64,000 bases of DNA from Dokdonella koreensis DS-123 (GTDB lineage: Bacteria; Pseudomonadota; Gammaproteobacteria; Xanthomonadales; Rhodanobacteraceae), in the NCBI RefSeq assembly GCF_001632775.1, contig NZ_CP015249.1, forward strand, positions 224,686-288,685, read 5' to 3'. Positions 7,914 through 16,480 of the stretch are shown here, piece by piece. Each line of letters starts with the position of its first letter. Positions within the stretch are counted from its first letter, which is position 1. Position numbers and translations under genes: made by a program. The notes below the pieces were generated by a model. That model was not told where the DNA came from, did not search any database, and saw only the letters and a program-made list of their open reading frames with translations.

Positions 7914-10010
7914 ATGGCCCGGAGCTCCAAGAGCAATTCTGCCAACCGTCCGCAACGCAGTAGTCCCGACCAGAAGGGCAATGGCGGCGAGCTGCACCAG
8001 CGGGCCGGCGGCACGCATCCGCCGCTGACCACCAACCAGGGCATTCCGGTCGGCGACAACCAGAACTCGCTGCGCGCCACGCCCCGCGGTCCGACGCTCC
8101 TGGAGGACTTCATCCTCCGCGAGAAGATCACCCACTTCGACCATGAGCGCATACCCGAACGCATCGTGCATGCGCGTGGATCGGCGGCGCACGGCTATTT
8201 CGAGTTGACGAAGTCGCTGAAGAAATACACCACGGCCAGGCTGCTCACCGACGTCGGCGAAAGAACACCGGTATTCACTCGCTTCTCTACCGTCGCCGGT
8301 GGCGCGGGTTCTATCGATACACCGCGCGACGTACGCGGCTTTGCGGTGAAGTTCTATACCCAGGAGGGCAACTGGGACCTGGTGGGCAACAACATCCCGG
8401 TGTTCTTCATCCAGGATGCGATCAAGTTCCCCGATCTCGTGCACGCGGTGAAGATGGAGCCCGACCGCGGCTTCCCGCAGGCGGCCAGTGCGCACGACAC
8501 CTTCTGGGACTTCATTTCGCTCACGCCCGAGTCGATGCACATGATCATGTGGGCGATGAGCGATCGCGCCATACCGCGTTCGCTGCGCATGATCGAGGGC
8601 TTCGGCGTCCACAGCTTCCGGCTGGTCGACGCCAAGGGCGAGTCGACCTTCGCCAAGTTCCACTGGCGGCCGAAGCTGGGCCTGCAGTCCACCGTGTGGG
8701 ACGAGGCGGTGAAGCTCGCGGGTGCCGATCCGGACTTCCATCGCCGTGACCTGTTCGAGGCGATCCAGCGCGGCGACTATCCGGAATGGGAGTTCGGCGT
8801 GCAGCTCTTCACCGAAGAGGACGCGGCAAGGTTTCCGTTCGACCATCTCGATCCGACCAAGCTGATCCCGGAGGAGCTGGTGCCGCTCACCGTGGTCGGC
8901 CGGATGGTTCTCGACCGCTGGCCGGACAACTTCTTCGCCGAAACCGAACAGGTGGCCTTCTGCCCGGCCAACATCGTGCCCGGCATCGACTTCAGCAACG
9001 ATCCGCTGCTGCAGGGGCGGCTGTTTTCCTACCTCGACACCCAGCTTTCGCGACTCGGCTCGCCGAATTTCCACCAGATCCCGATCAACGCACCCAAGTG
9101 TCCGTTCGCCAACGTGCAGCGGGATGGGCACATGCAGATGCACGTGCCCAAGGGGCGAGTGAACTACGACCCCAGCTCGCTGCAGGCCGACAGCCCACGC
9201 GAAACGGTCAGCGGTTTCCGCAGTTATGCCCAGCCGTCCGACGACGGTGCCAAGGGCCGCATCCGCGCCGAGCGCTTCGCCGACCACTACAGCCAGGCGC
9301 GGCAGTTCTACCGCAGTCAGACGCCGCCCGAACAGGCGCACATCGCCTCGGCCTTGGTGTTCGAGTTGTCCAAGGTGGAAACCACGCATGTGCGCGAGGC
9401 CGTGGTCGGTCATCTACGCCATGTCGATCCTGACCTGGCCAAGCGCGTCGCCAGCGGGCTTGCCCTGGACGCCATTCCGCCGGCGCCGCCGGCTGCGATG
9501 AAGCCGCAGGACCTGCCGTTGTCGCCCGCGCTGCAGGTCATCGGCAAGATGAAAGCCACGCTGGCAGGCCGGCAGGTCGGCATCCTGGTCGACGACGGCT
9601 CCGATGCCGCCACGATCAAGGCCTTGCGCAAGGCCGCCGAGGGCGCCGGGGCTTCCGTCAAGATCGTCGCTCCAAAGATCGGCGGCGCCACGCTGAGCAA
9701 CGGCAGGAAGCAGGCCGTGGACGGCCAGCTCGCCGGCACCCCGTCGATCCTGTTCGATGCGGTAGCGATAGTGCTGTCGGACACCGCCGGCAAGGCGCTG
9801 GCGAAGGAAGCCGCCGCGGTGGATTGGCTGCGCGACGCGTTCGGCCACCTCAAGGCCATCGCCTTCGATGGCGGGGCACGCCCGGTGCTGCAGGCAGCAG
9901 GCATTGCCAAGGATGCCGGGGTGATCGATGCCACCGACAGCAAGGGCTTCATCAAGGCCGCGCAGACGCGGCAGTGGAATCGAGAGCCCCGGCTGCGAAC
10001 ACTGGCCTGA
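7914..10010 (+). CDS. katE: Large-subunit catalase HPII
   Basis: A 698-residue heme catalase of the large-subunit clade, breaking H2O2 into water and oxygen in the cytosol. The catalytic His is in [12 protein letters not shown] (His86), the partner Asn in V-G-N-N-I-P-V-F-F, and the proximal heme Tyr in R-L-F-S-Y-L-D-T-Q. The C-terminal ~140 residues form the flavodoxin-like (DJ-1/PfpI) domain that distinguishes HPII from small catalases. The disordered N-terminus is rich in Ser/Asn/Gly, as usual. Ribosome site AAGGAGA lies 6 bases before the ATG. A hemerythrin gene follows 113 bp downstream, suggesting a shared oxidative-stress role. Confidence 0.97.
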   Translation: MARSSKSNSANRPQRSSPDQKGNGGELHQRAGGTHPPLTTNQGIPVGDNQNSLRATPRGPTLLEDFILREKITHFDHERIPERIVHARGSAAHGYFELTKSLKKYTTARLLTDVGERTPVFTRFSTVAGGAGSIDTPRDVRGFAVKFYTQEGNWDLVGNNIPVFFIQDAIKFPDLVHAVKMEPDRGFPQAASAHDTFWDFISLTPESMHMIMWAMSDRAIPRSLRMIEGFGVHSFRLVDAKGESTFAKFHWRPKLGLQSTVWDEAVKLAGADPDFHRRDLFEAIQRGDYPEWEFGVQLFTEEDAARFPFDHLDPTKLIPEELVPLTVVGRMVLDRWPDNFFAETEQVAFCPANIVPGIDFSNDPLLQGRLFSYLDTQLSRLGSPNFHQIPINAPKCPFANVQRDGHMQMHVPKGRVNYDPSSLQADSPRETVSGFRSYAQPSDDGAKGRIRAERFADHYSQARQFYRSQTPPEQAHIASALVFELSKVETTHVREAVVGHLRHVDPDLAKRVASGLALDAIPPAPPAAMKPQDLPLSPALQVIGKMKATLAGRQVGILVDDGSDAATIKALRKAAEGAGASVKIVAPKIGGATLSNGRKQAVDGQLAGTPSILFDAVAIVLSDTAGKALAKEAAAVDWLRDAFGHLKAIAFDGGARPVLQAAGIAKDAGVIDATDSKGFIKAAQTRQWNREPRLRTLA

Positions 10011-10123
10011 GCACCGGCCCCCATCCCGGAAGACCGCGCGACGCCGGGTCATCGGGCACATCGAGGTTTCGCCATCGTGTCCGTGCCTACGGCTAACCCC
10101 GCTATCGGCAAAGGAGTTTCATC

Positions 10124-10582
10124 GTGAGCGATACGATCTATGACGCGCTGCGTGAGAGCCATCAGATCCAACGTTCGCTGTGCCGGAGGCTGCTGCGCTC
10201 CAAGCCTCATACGGAACATCGCATCACCTTGTTCAGCGACCTGCGCATCGAGCTTGCCGCTCATGCGGCTGCCGAAGAGCGTTACCTGTATGTCCCGATC
10301 CTGATGGAGGACATGGGGCTGAGTCCGTCACGCCATGCCTTGCACGAGCATCACGAGATGGACGAACTGGTCGAGCAGTTGCAGGAAGAGGACACCTCGG
10401 GTCGAGGCTGGCTGGCGACGGCGAGAAAGCTCTCGCACGAAGTGCACCACCACCTGCGCGAGGAAGAAAGGAAGTTCTTCCAGGTCTCGGGCAAGATCCT
10501 CACCGATCCCCAGAAACTCAAGCTCGCAAAGCACTATCGCCGGGACTATGCGCGCATGCAACGGATGCTGCGGGAGAAATGA
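10124..10582 (+). CDS. Hemerythrin-domain protein
   Basis: A 152-residue soluble protein with the four-helix hemerythrin (HHE) pattern: H-Q-I-Q-R near residue 13, F-S-D-L-R-I-E-L-A-A-H-A-A-A-E-E-R with the H...E metal-ligand pair, H-E-H-H-E-M-D-E-L, and H-E-V-H-H-H-L-R-E-E-E-R. These supply the His/Glu ligands of a diiron site that binds O2 or senses iron, oxygen or NO. The GTG start at 10124 has AAAGGAG at good distance. Its place behind katE suggests a role in oxidative or iron stress, which is inference. A GC-rich hairpin follows the stop. Confidence 0.9.
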   Translation: MSDTIYDALRESHQIQRSLCRRLLRSKPHTEHRITLFSDLRIELAAHAAAEERYLYVPILMEDMGLSPSRHALHEHHEMDELVEQLQEEDTSGRGWLATARKLSHEVHHHLREEERKFFQVSGKILTDPQKLKLAKHYRRDYARMQRMLREK

Positions 10583-11007
10583 TGGCTCATTCGCGTAGCG
10601 AGTGACGCGAGCATCATCGGCCTCTCCCTGCGCCCGGGCGGGTCACGGCCGTCTTGCCGTCCCGCCCGGCGTCTCCAGCGCCCGCGGCGAGGCCAGGGAG
10701 AATGGCGGGCGCGCGTCCAGGTTCCGGTGATGAGGTCCGACAGCGCCCTACGCACGGTGCGCAGACCATTCCACGAAGGTGGGGACGTGGCGTGCCCAGC
10801 CGTGACCCGCGCGGGATCGGCGAAACCCGCATCGGGAGGTCCGCGCATGGCGCTTTCGATCGAACGAACGTGCGCCAGCGGCCGGACCTGAAGCCCGTGC
10901 CGTCGCGGCCGGAGAATCGGGTTCAGACCGGATGAAGAATTCGACCGCAAGACTCGGAGTGTGTCTTCCGGCTCGCATGCCTATCGTGGTCCCATCGCAA
11001 CTGGCCG
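10583..11007. other. Intergenic region between hemerythrin gene and ada
   Basis: 425 bases without a supported gene. It contains a hairpin (10635-10668) and GC-rich sequence with only shadow-type open frames. The end of it should hold the ada promoter. I do not see an obvious Ada box. Confidence 0.4.
10635..10668 (+). terminator. GC-rich hairpin after the hemerythrin gene, possible terminator
   Basis: CGGGCGGG (10635-10642) pairs with CCCGCCCG (10661-10668), and ACGGC/GCCGT pair inside with a small bulge. It lies about 52 bases after the stop at 10582. No T run follows, so it may be a Rho-assisted or mRNA-stabilising element rather than an intrinsic terminator. Confidence 0.35.
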
Positions 11008-12096
11008 ATGGATCGTTCAATGAATCGCAAACCTTCCCATTCCCCCGCCGTCGATGTCGTCCGGGACCCGCGCTGGGCCGCCGTCGTGGCGCGCGATCCG
11101 GCCGCGGACGATCGCTTCGTCTATGCGGTCAGGACGACCGGCGTGTACTGCCGCCCGAGCAGCGCCTCGCGCCTGCCGCGTCCGGAGAACGTGGAGTTCT
11201 TCGCCACGGCGGCCGAGGCGGAGGCCGCCGGCTACCGGCCCAGCCGCCACGCGGCGGCGGATCGGACCGTGGTTGACGCGCAGCACGCGGCGCTCGTCGC
11301 CGAGGCCTGCCGGTACATCGAGGCCAGCGATACGGCACCGTCCCTGGGTGAGCTGGCCGCGCGCGCCGGCCTCAGCCCGCATCATTTCCATCGGGTGTTC
11401 AAGGCCGCGATCGGTCTCACGCCGAAGGACTACGTAGCCGCCCACCGCGCACAGGAGCTGCGCAAGCGCCTGGGTGACGGCGCGTCGATCACCGATACCC
11501 TCTACGGCGTCGGGTTCGGTTCCAGCAGCCGCTTCTACGAGACCGCCGACGAGCGCCTGGGCATGCGCCCGAAGGACTACCGCGCCGGCGGCCGGAACGC
11601 CGACATCCGCTTCGCCGTCGGCGAATGCTCGCTGGGTTCGATCCTGGTGGCGCAAAGCGGCAAGGGCGTGTGCGCGATCCTGCTCGGCGACGATCCCGAT
11701 GCGCTGGTGCAGGACCTGCAGGACCAGTTCCCCCAGGCCAACCTGATCGGCGGTGACGCCGCGTTCGAGGACCGGGTGGCCACGGTGGTGGGCTTCGTGG
11801 AGGCGCCGGCCGGCGGCCTGGACCTGCCGCTGGACGTGCGCGGTACGGCATTCCAGGAACGGGTCTGGCAGGCCTTGCGGCAGATCCCGCCCGGCACCAC
11901 GGCGTCCTATGCCGAGATCGCGCGGCGCATCGGCCAGCCGCGCGCGGTACGCGCGGTGGCCCAGGCCTGTGGCGCCAACCGCCTGGCGGTCGCCATTCCC
12001 TGTCATCGCGTGGTGCGCAGCGACGGTGGCCTGTCCGGCTACCGCTGGGGCGTCGAGCGCAAGCGCACGCTGCTGCAACGAGAGGCGAAGGCGTGA
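11008..12096 (+). CDS. ada: Ada-type O6-methylguanine-DNA methyltransferase/AraC regulator with degenerate zinc domain
   Basis: A 362-residue fusion of an Ada zinc-binding-like domain (about 20-88), an AraC helix-turn-helix (about 95-195) and an O6-alkylguanine methyltransferase domain (about 205-360). The repair active site A-I-P-C-H-R-V-V is intact (Cys332), as is the helix-turn-helix (L-A-A-R-A-G-L-S-P-H-H-F-H-R-V-F). In the N-terminal domain only the methyl-acceptor-type Cys48 (V-Y-C-R-P-S) remains. The other three zinc ligands of E. coli Ada (Cys42, Cys69, Cys72) align with Ser52, Ser79 and Ala82. Phosphotriester sensing is therefore doubtful, while guanine repair should work. A second ATG at 11020 is an alternative start. 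Confidence 0.93.
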   Translation: MDRSMNRKPSHSPAVDVVRDPRWAAVVARDPAADDRFVYAVRTTGVYCRPSSASRLPRPENVEFFATAAEAEAAGYRPSRHAAADRTVVDAQHAALVAEACRYIEASDTAPSLGELAARAGLSPHHFHRVFKAAIGLTPKDYVAAHRAQELRKRLGDGASITDTLYGVGFGSSSRFYETADERLGMRPKDYRAGGRNADIRFAVGECSLGSILVAQSGKGVCAILLGDDPDALVQDLQDQFPQANLIGGDAAFEDRVATVVGFVEAPAGGLDLPLDVRGTAFQERVWQALRQIPPGTTASYAEIARRIGQPRAVRAVAQACGANRLAVAIPCHRVVRSDGGLSGYRWGVERKRTLLQREAKA

Positions 12097-12305
12097 AGAT
12101 CGTGGCCGCACGGCTGGCCCATCGTGGTGGCGACGCCCTGGCGCAGGGACGTGCCGGTCACGCAGGTCTCGCCGCACAGTGCGGGCTCAGGGCGGATCGG
12201 AGCCGTTCCGCCGCGCGCGGGTGACCAGCGGCGCCACAGCACGCTGGACATGACTGCCAACGGCTACCATGGCGACCACGCAAGGGCCGACCCGCCGGGA
12301 TCCGC

Positions 12306-13202
12306 ATGTCCGCAAGCTACGTGGTCTATCTTCCGCTGCGCGCGTTGCCTGACGACGCCTGGCTGGCGTCGAGCATCCGCGGGATGGAGCCGACCTTCGC
12401 GTTTGCCGAACCGTACGACTTCGCCACGGAAACCGGGTGGTGTCCGTGTCGCTTGAGCGATGCCGGCTGCGGGTTCCAATGGGAACTGGACGACGCGGCA
12501 GCGGTACCGGCCGAGCTGGCATCGCGCCGGTTCGACGGCGTCGCGGCGCTGAGCTTCGGCGCGTCCGGCGCCGATGCGATGTGCGCGGTGCTGGTCGCCG
12601 CCAACATCGCGCTGATCGCCGGCGGGGTCGTCCAGACGCCGGAGGGGGAGCGCATCGAGGCGGAGGCGGCGCTGCCCTGGGCATCGGAGCGCATCAGGAC
12701 GATGCGCGGGCGGAAAAAGCCGCGTGCGAAGCCGAAACCCTCGTCGCCGGACGCGCTGCTCGCCGTCTGGCTGGCCGCGCTGCCCGGGACGGGGGTGGAG
12801 AACTTCGTCCGCTCGCTTCCCGACGATCCCCGGGTCGGTATCCTTTTCGGCGCCGGCCTGGTGCTCAAGGCGCGGCATTGGACGGTATCGACGCCGGCCG
12901 GCGTGCGCTCGACTGCCTCGCTGCCGCGAAACCTGTCGGCCGACCAGATGGCCGGGCTGGAGGCGTCCGTGCAGCAACTGGTCGCGCTGCTGCGCTCGGG
13001 ACCGGTGCTCGGCGCGCGCCTGGAGCCGGAGGGTTTCGCGCTGGAGGTGGCCTGCGCCGGCGGCACGCTGACCGCACACGCATCGGCCCAGCCGGCTATG
13101 CACGCGGCAGTCGACGCGCTGGCCGGCGCCTGGGAATTGTTCGACGGCACGGCCCGGGTCTATCCAGACCTGGCGCAGAACCGGCTGGTGCGCGGTACCT
13201 AG
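12306..13202 (+). CDS. Hypothetical protein whose stop codon borders a MITE
   Basis: A 298-residue soluble protein of no family I recognise. The N-terminal part (1-130) has W-C-P-C-R-L-S-D-A-G-C-G-F near residues 45-57, which could bind metal, and a G-A-S-G-A-D-A-M-C turn. A basic linker R-G-R-K-K-P-R-A-K-P-K-P joins it to an alpha/beta C-terminal half (145-298) with F-G-A-G-L-V-L-K. The TAG stop (13200-13202) is made of the TA target plus the first G of the MITE inverted repeat. Removing the element with one TA would give TAA at the same place, so the protein is unchanged. Confidence 0.65.
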   Translation: MSASYVVYLPLRALPDDAWLASSIRGMEPTFAFAEPYDFATETGWCPCRLSDAGCGFQWELDDAAAVPAELASRRFDGVAALSFGASGADAMCAVLVAANIALIAGGVVQTPEGERIEAEAALPWASERIRTMRGRKKPRAKPKPSSPDALLAVWLAALPGTGVENFVRSLPDDPRVGILFGAGLVLKARHWTVSTPAGVRSTASLPRNLSADQMAGLEASVQQLVALLRSGPVLGARLEPEGFALEVACAGGTLTAHASAQPAMHAAVDALAGAWELFDGTARVYPDLAQNRLVRGT

Positions 13203-13468
13203 GGCGTGTCATCAATCCCTCAGTAGGCCGCGCCGTTCTTGCGTGCGTCCGGGACAAGGAAGAGGGAGGAAGTGGACGTCGGTCCACGCCCGAGCGATGA
13301 CGCAGTCCCGGGCGCACGCAAGAGCGGCCCTACGGGTTGGCCCTGGAAAGCCGCCAGCGTGCGTTGCGCGGCTTGACCTGACGGCCAGTCAGGCGCGGCG
13401 CCACACACCACCCCCTGACGACTTTCCAGGGCCAACGCGACCTGCCGGGGGATTGATGACACGCCCTA
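13200..13468. mobile_element. MITE with 20-bp perfect terminal inverted repeats and two internal hairpins
   Basis: Left end TAGGGCGTGTCATCAATCCC (13200-13219) is repeated exactly in inverse at 13449-13468. The flanking TA at each end is consistent with a TA target duplication, as made by Tc/mariner (IS630) and some IS5-family elements. The 269-bp body has no coding capacity. Inside, 13238-13255 pairs with 13305-13322 (17 of 18), with a small GTGGAC/GTCCAC hairpin in its loop. 13336-13350 pairs perfectly with 13422-13436, with CTGAC/GTCAG in its loop. The element is therefore two stacked cruciform-forming units between inverted ends, presumably mobilised by a transposase elsewhere in the genome. 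Confidence 0.85.
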
Positions 13469-13557
13469 ATCCCGCAGCCCGCGCCGAAGCGGCGCGTGGG
13501 CGCTGCATCCGTCGCTGTCCACCGATCCTGGACCACGTGTCGGCGAAACCGCTGCGC

Positions 13558-14193
13558 TCACGTCTCGTGCTGCGGCTCGATCGCCGGGGCGGCGCGCTGC
13601 AGTGCGGTCCATGCCGCCTCGGTGCGGGCGGCGGCGAACAGCTCGCGCCCCGCGATCGCGACGATCCGTTCGGAACCGCCGGCGAAGAACGCGAGTCCCG
13701 ATCCATTCGCGCGGAGCGGTATCGGTTCGAGCTGGCTGCGCAGCTGTTTCGTCACGCCGTTCGGACCGGTACGTCCGGCACCGTGGAACGGCCAGGCGCC
13801 GTTGATCGCCTGCCAGAGGCAGAACACCGACAGGAACGTGTCGAGGCGATCGAACTCCGGATGCCAGGCGATCGGCTCGCGGTTTTCCGCCCGCAGCACC
13901 GGCGGGTCGTCGGCCGCCAGGTCGGCGACGGCGACGCCCCAGTAGCTGACGTGCTGGTGTTCCTCGCCGAAGACGACCACGCCGTCTTCGGCCTCGAGCC
14001 GGTCGGGACCCAGCAGCCGGTTGTGCGCGTCGATCAGCGGCGACCCGGGACGGAAGGACTTGAGCACCTCGCCGAGACGCGTCCCGGCCAGCTCGGGGCA
14101 CATCGGGTAGTCCGAGGCCAGGCAGCGGGTCACGGGCCGGAAGTGCTCCGGGAACAGCCGTGATGCGATCCGGCCGAACGACATGGGCTTCAC
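13558..14193 (-). CDS. SUKH/SMI1-KNR4-like protein, possible immunity protein
   Basis: A 211-residue soluble protein. The central pattern resembles SUKH-superfamily proteins, common as immunity partners of toxins: a preceding helix with A-H-N-R-L-L, then D-G-V-V-V-F-G-E-E-H-Q-H-V-S-Y-W-G-V, then D-D-P-P-V and a Trp-containing helix. The assignment rests on pattern memory and is moderate. Start is GTG at 14193 with GTAGGAGA upstream; ATG at 14184 is an alternative. It lies 69 bp behind the SGNH hydrolase gene on the same strand, so the two may be co-transcribed. Confidence 0.7.
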   Translation of the reverse strand: MKPMSFGRIASRLFPEHFRPVTRCLASDYPMCPELAGTRLGEVLKSFRPGSPLIDAHNRLLGPDRLEAEDGVVVFGEEHQHVSYWGVAVADLAADDPPVLRAENREPIAWHPEFDRLDTFLSVFCLWQAINGAWPFHGAGRTGPNGVTKQLRSQLEPIPLRANGSGLAFFAGGSERIVAIAGRELFAAARTEAAWTALQRAAPAIEPQHET

Positions 14194-14262
14194 GCGCGAT
14201 GCTCTCCTACCCAGGTTCGCCAGTCGGCGTGCACATGTCGCCGTGGCCGCTGCCGGTCGATC

Positions 14263-15201
14263 CTAGAGCGTGACGAGCACGTCCTGGTAGCGCGCGGCCA
14301 CCTGCTCGAAGCCTTGCCGGGTCGGATGCAGTTCGTTGGCCCACCATTCCTTGTAGTCGGCGCCGGATGACAGGGTTCGCCGCAGTTCGACGAAGTGCAC
14401 GTGCGGCAGGCGGTTGAGCGAGGCGATCTCGCCCAGCATGCCGTTGAACGCATCCATGACCGCGCCGAGCATCGTGATGCGCGCCTGCCAGGCCTGTGCG
14501 GTTTCGCCGAGAAAACCCTTCCTGCGAAAGCCCGGTTCCAGCCAGGGCCCGGGCAGCGGCCCCCAGCCGCCGGCGAAGCCGCGGCCGTCCGGCACCGGGT
14601 AGTCGTAGCCGTGCAGGAGGATCGGCAGCGCATGCCCGAGAGTGCCTTCGCAGACGCGCGTCACCGCCGCGATGATGGTGAGGTAGGCCGTCCGCAGGCG
14701 TTCGTCGATCAGCCCGTCCACGATCCGCGCGTTGAATCCGGCGACCGGCGACCGGGCATGGTTGATCAGCAGCGAGAACTCCTCGCCGGCGATATCGTTG
14801 CCGCCGCCCGACAGCAGCACCGCCTTGGGCGTCTGTCCGTAGCGCAGCATGCGTTCCAGGCGCCGGACCAGTGCATCGAGCTGACCGCCGTCGTAGGCCA
14901 TGCTCTCGATCGTGTCGCCCTTGTGCGCCACTGATTCGACCTCGTACCCGTAGGCGTCCTCCAGCACCTTGAGGACATCGTTGAACGGGTAGTCGAACCA
15001 GGAATCGCCTTCGGCGAGCAGCCAGCCGGCGCTCTGCCTCGCCGCCGCCGCACCGCGCGCGCCGCGCCGCGTGCCGGCGGGTGTTGCCGCCGCCAGTGCC
15101 AGGTTCCGCGTCTGTCGTGCCTTGCGCCGCGCCTTGAGCAGGTCATCGGCCTGCTGGGTGCCGGTGGCGAGGGCTTGCTTCGCTGCTGCATTCAATCGCA
15201 T
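14263..15201 (-). CDS. SGNH/GDSL hydrolase family protein
   Basis: A 312-residue predicted serine esterase/lipase. The first SGNH block is A-E-G-D-S-W-F-D-Y-P (nucleophile Ser). The Asn block is S-G-G-G-N-D-I-A-G, and the His block is N-E-L-H-P-T-R-Q-G-F, where the usual Asp before His is replaced by Asn/Glu. The basic N-terminus (K-A-R-R-K-A-R-Q-T-R) does not look like a Sec signal. I chose the ATG at 15201 because GGAG stands 8 bases upstream; an in-frame start further upstream lacks one. The gene is followed by a SUKH-like gene, so an effector/immunity pair is possible but unproven. The substrate is unknown. Confidence 0.85.
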   Translation of the reverse strand: MRLNAAAKQALATGTQQADDLLKARRKARQTRNLALAAATPAGTRRGARGAAAARQSAGWLLAEGDSWFDYPFNDVLKVLEDAYGYEVESVAHKGDTIESMAYDGGQLDALVRRLERMLRYGQTPKAVLLSGGGNDIAGEEFSLLINHARSPVAGFNARIVDGLIDERLRTAYLTIIAAVTRVCEGTLGHALPILLHGYDYPVPDGRGFAGGWGPLPGPWLEPGFRRKGFLGETAQAWQARITMLGAVMDAFNGMLGEIASLNRLPHVHFVELRRTLSSGADYKEWWANELHPTRQGFEQVAARYQDVLVTL

Positions 15202-15372
15202 GGCTCTGCTCCAGGGAGGACGGGCGACTCGCTCCGGTGCCGCGCACGGCGATCCCAAGGTAGGCGCGACCCGTTACAGAATGAAGCCGGGCCGGGCCGG
15301 CGGCAATGCATCCGGCCGGCCATCGACGCAGAACCCCGGAAGGATGTCCGCCGCCTTGCGTGCCTGCGCCCT

Positions 15373-16089
15373 TCATTCGGTAGCGCCGGATGCACGGGCC
15401 AGTGCCCGCGCCGCCTCGGCGCCCTTGCGTTCGCTGTAGCGACTGGTCAGGTAGTCGCTGCGGCCACGCACCATCAGCGTGAACTTGACCAGTTCCTCCA
15501 TCACGTCGACGACCCGGTCGTAGTAGGGCGAAGGTTTCATGCGTCCCGCTTCGTCGAACTCCTGCCAGGCCTTGGCGACCGACGACTGGTTGGGGATGGT
15601 GACCATGCGCATCCAGCGGCCGAGCACACGCAGCGCATTGACCACGTTGAACGACTGCGAGCCCCCGCAGACCTGCATGACGGCCAGCGTCCGCCCCTGG
15701 GTCGGTCGCACGCCGCCGTCATCCAGCGGCAGCCAGTCGATCTGGTTCTTGAACACGGCCGTCGGCGCGCCATGGCGCTCCGGACTGATCCAGACCTGGC
15801 CTTCCGACCAGAGGGACAGCGCGCGCAGGGCCTGCACCTGGGCGTGGTCGGCCCCCACGCTGTCGAGCAGCGGCAAGTCGTGCGGATCGAACAACCGTGT
15901 CTCGGCGCCCAGGTGCTGCAGCAGGCGCTCCGCCTCCAGCGCCAGCTTGCGGCTGTAGGACTGCGGTCGCAGCGAGCCGTAGAGGATCAGGATGCGGGGT
16001 GGATGGTCGGGGCCGGGCTGGCTCAGCCTGGCGAGGTCGGGCCGCGGGAGGGCCGCGGGGGTGACATGGGGCAGGGGCTGGTCGGTCAC
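15373..16089 (-). CDS. arsH: ArsH, NADPH-dependent FMN reductase of arsenic resistance
   Basis: A 238-residue flavoprotein of the ArsH family, which oxidises trivalent organoarsenicals and reduces flavin or quinones. Visible marks are the flavodoxin-like phosphate loop [32 protein letters not shown], and [13 protein letters not shown], all typical of ArsH. The N-terminal extension is Pro-rich. The start is a GTG at 16089 with a poor ribosome site. It is divergent from arsR with only 40 bases between, so one ArsR operator can control both directions. Confidence 0.95.
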   Translation of the reverse strand: MTDQPLPHVTPAALPRPDLARLSQPGPDHPPRILILYGSLRPQSYSRKLALEAERLLQHLGAETRLFDPHDLPLLDSVGADHAQVQALRALSLWSEGQVWISPERHGAPTAVFKNQIDWLPLDDGGVRPTQGRTLAVMQVCGGSQSFNVVNALRVLGRWMRMVTIPNQSSVAKAWQEFDEAGRMKPSPYYDRVVDVMEELVKFTLMVRGRSDYLTSRYSERKGAEAARALARASGATE

Positions 16090-16129
16090 GATGATTGCCG
16101 AGTGGTACTGATTCGATTATTCTAGAAAG
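16090..16129. promoter_or_regulatory. arsH/arsR divergent promoter with candidate ArsR operator
   Basis: The 40-bp gap is markedly AT-rich next to its surroundings and holds ATTCGATTATTCTAGAAAG, in which TTCTAGAA (16120-16127) is a perfect palindrome. ArsR-family repressors bind short AT-rich inverted repeats at such divergent promoters. The palindrome touches the arsR start, so promoters must overlap the operator. Exact -10 boxes are not resolvable by eye. Confidence 0.5.
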
Positions 16130-16480
16130 ATGGAAATAAAAGATGCAAGCCTCGCCCTTTCCGCCCTCGGGCACGTCACCCGGCTTTCGGTGTTCCGCTT
16201 GCTGGTGGAGGCCGGTCCCGCGGGCCGCATGCCGGGCGAGATCGCCGAGGCGCTGTCACTGCCCGGCGCCACCCTCTCGTTCCATCTCAAGGAACTGAGT
16301 GCCGTGGGGCTGATCCAGGGCGAGCAGCGCGGCCGCTGCATCTGCTATCGCGCCGATTTCGATGCGATGAACGGCCTGATCGAGTTTCTCACGCGCAACT
16401 GCTGTGGCGGCGCCGGTGCGGCCGCCTGCCTGCCGGTAGCCTGCGCGCCGGCTGCCGCTCCCAGGCGGGCGCGCCGATGA
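16130..16480 (+). CDS. arsR: ArsR/SmtB-family arsenite-responsive repressor
   Basis: A 116-residue winged-helix repressor. The DNA-reading helix is P-G-A-T-L-S-F-H-L-K-E-L, and the wing runs to R-C-I-C-Y-R-A. The canonical E. coli-type C-V-C-D metal site is absent. Instead Cys91-Cys92 and Cys100 near the C-terminus (N-C-C-G-G then A-A-A-C) match the As(III) site type known from Acidithiobacillus ferrooxidans ArsR. Cys70, Cys72 and Cys105 are extra. The stop overlaps the acr3 start (ATGA), so the operon is translationally coupled. Confidence 0.95.
   Translation: MEIKDASLALSALGHVTRLSVFRLLVEAGPAGRMPGEIAEALSLPGATLSFHLKELSAVGLIQGEQRGRCICYRADFDAMNGLIEFLTRNCCGGAGAAACLPVACAPAAAPRRARR

Noticed and set aside
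7740..9413. Long open frame opposite katE
   Set aside because: High GC at third positions opens antisense frames. The product is low-complexity and the sense frame is a clear catalase with all catalytic residues.
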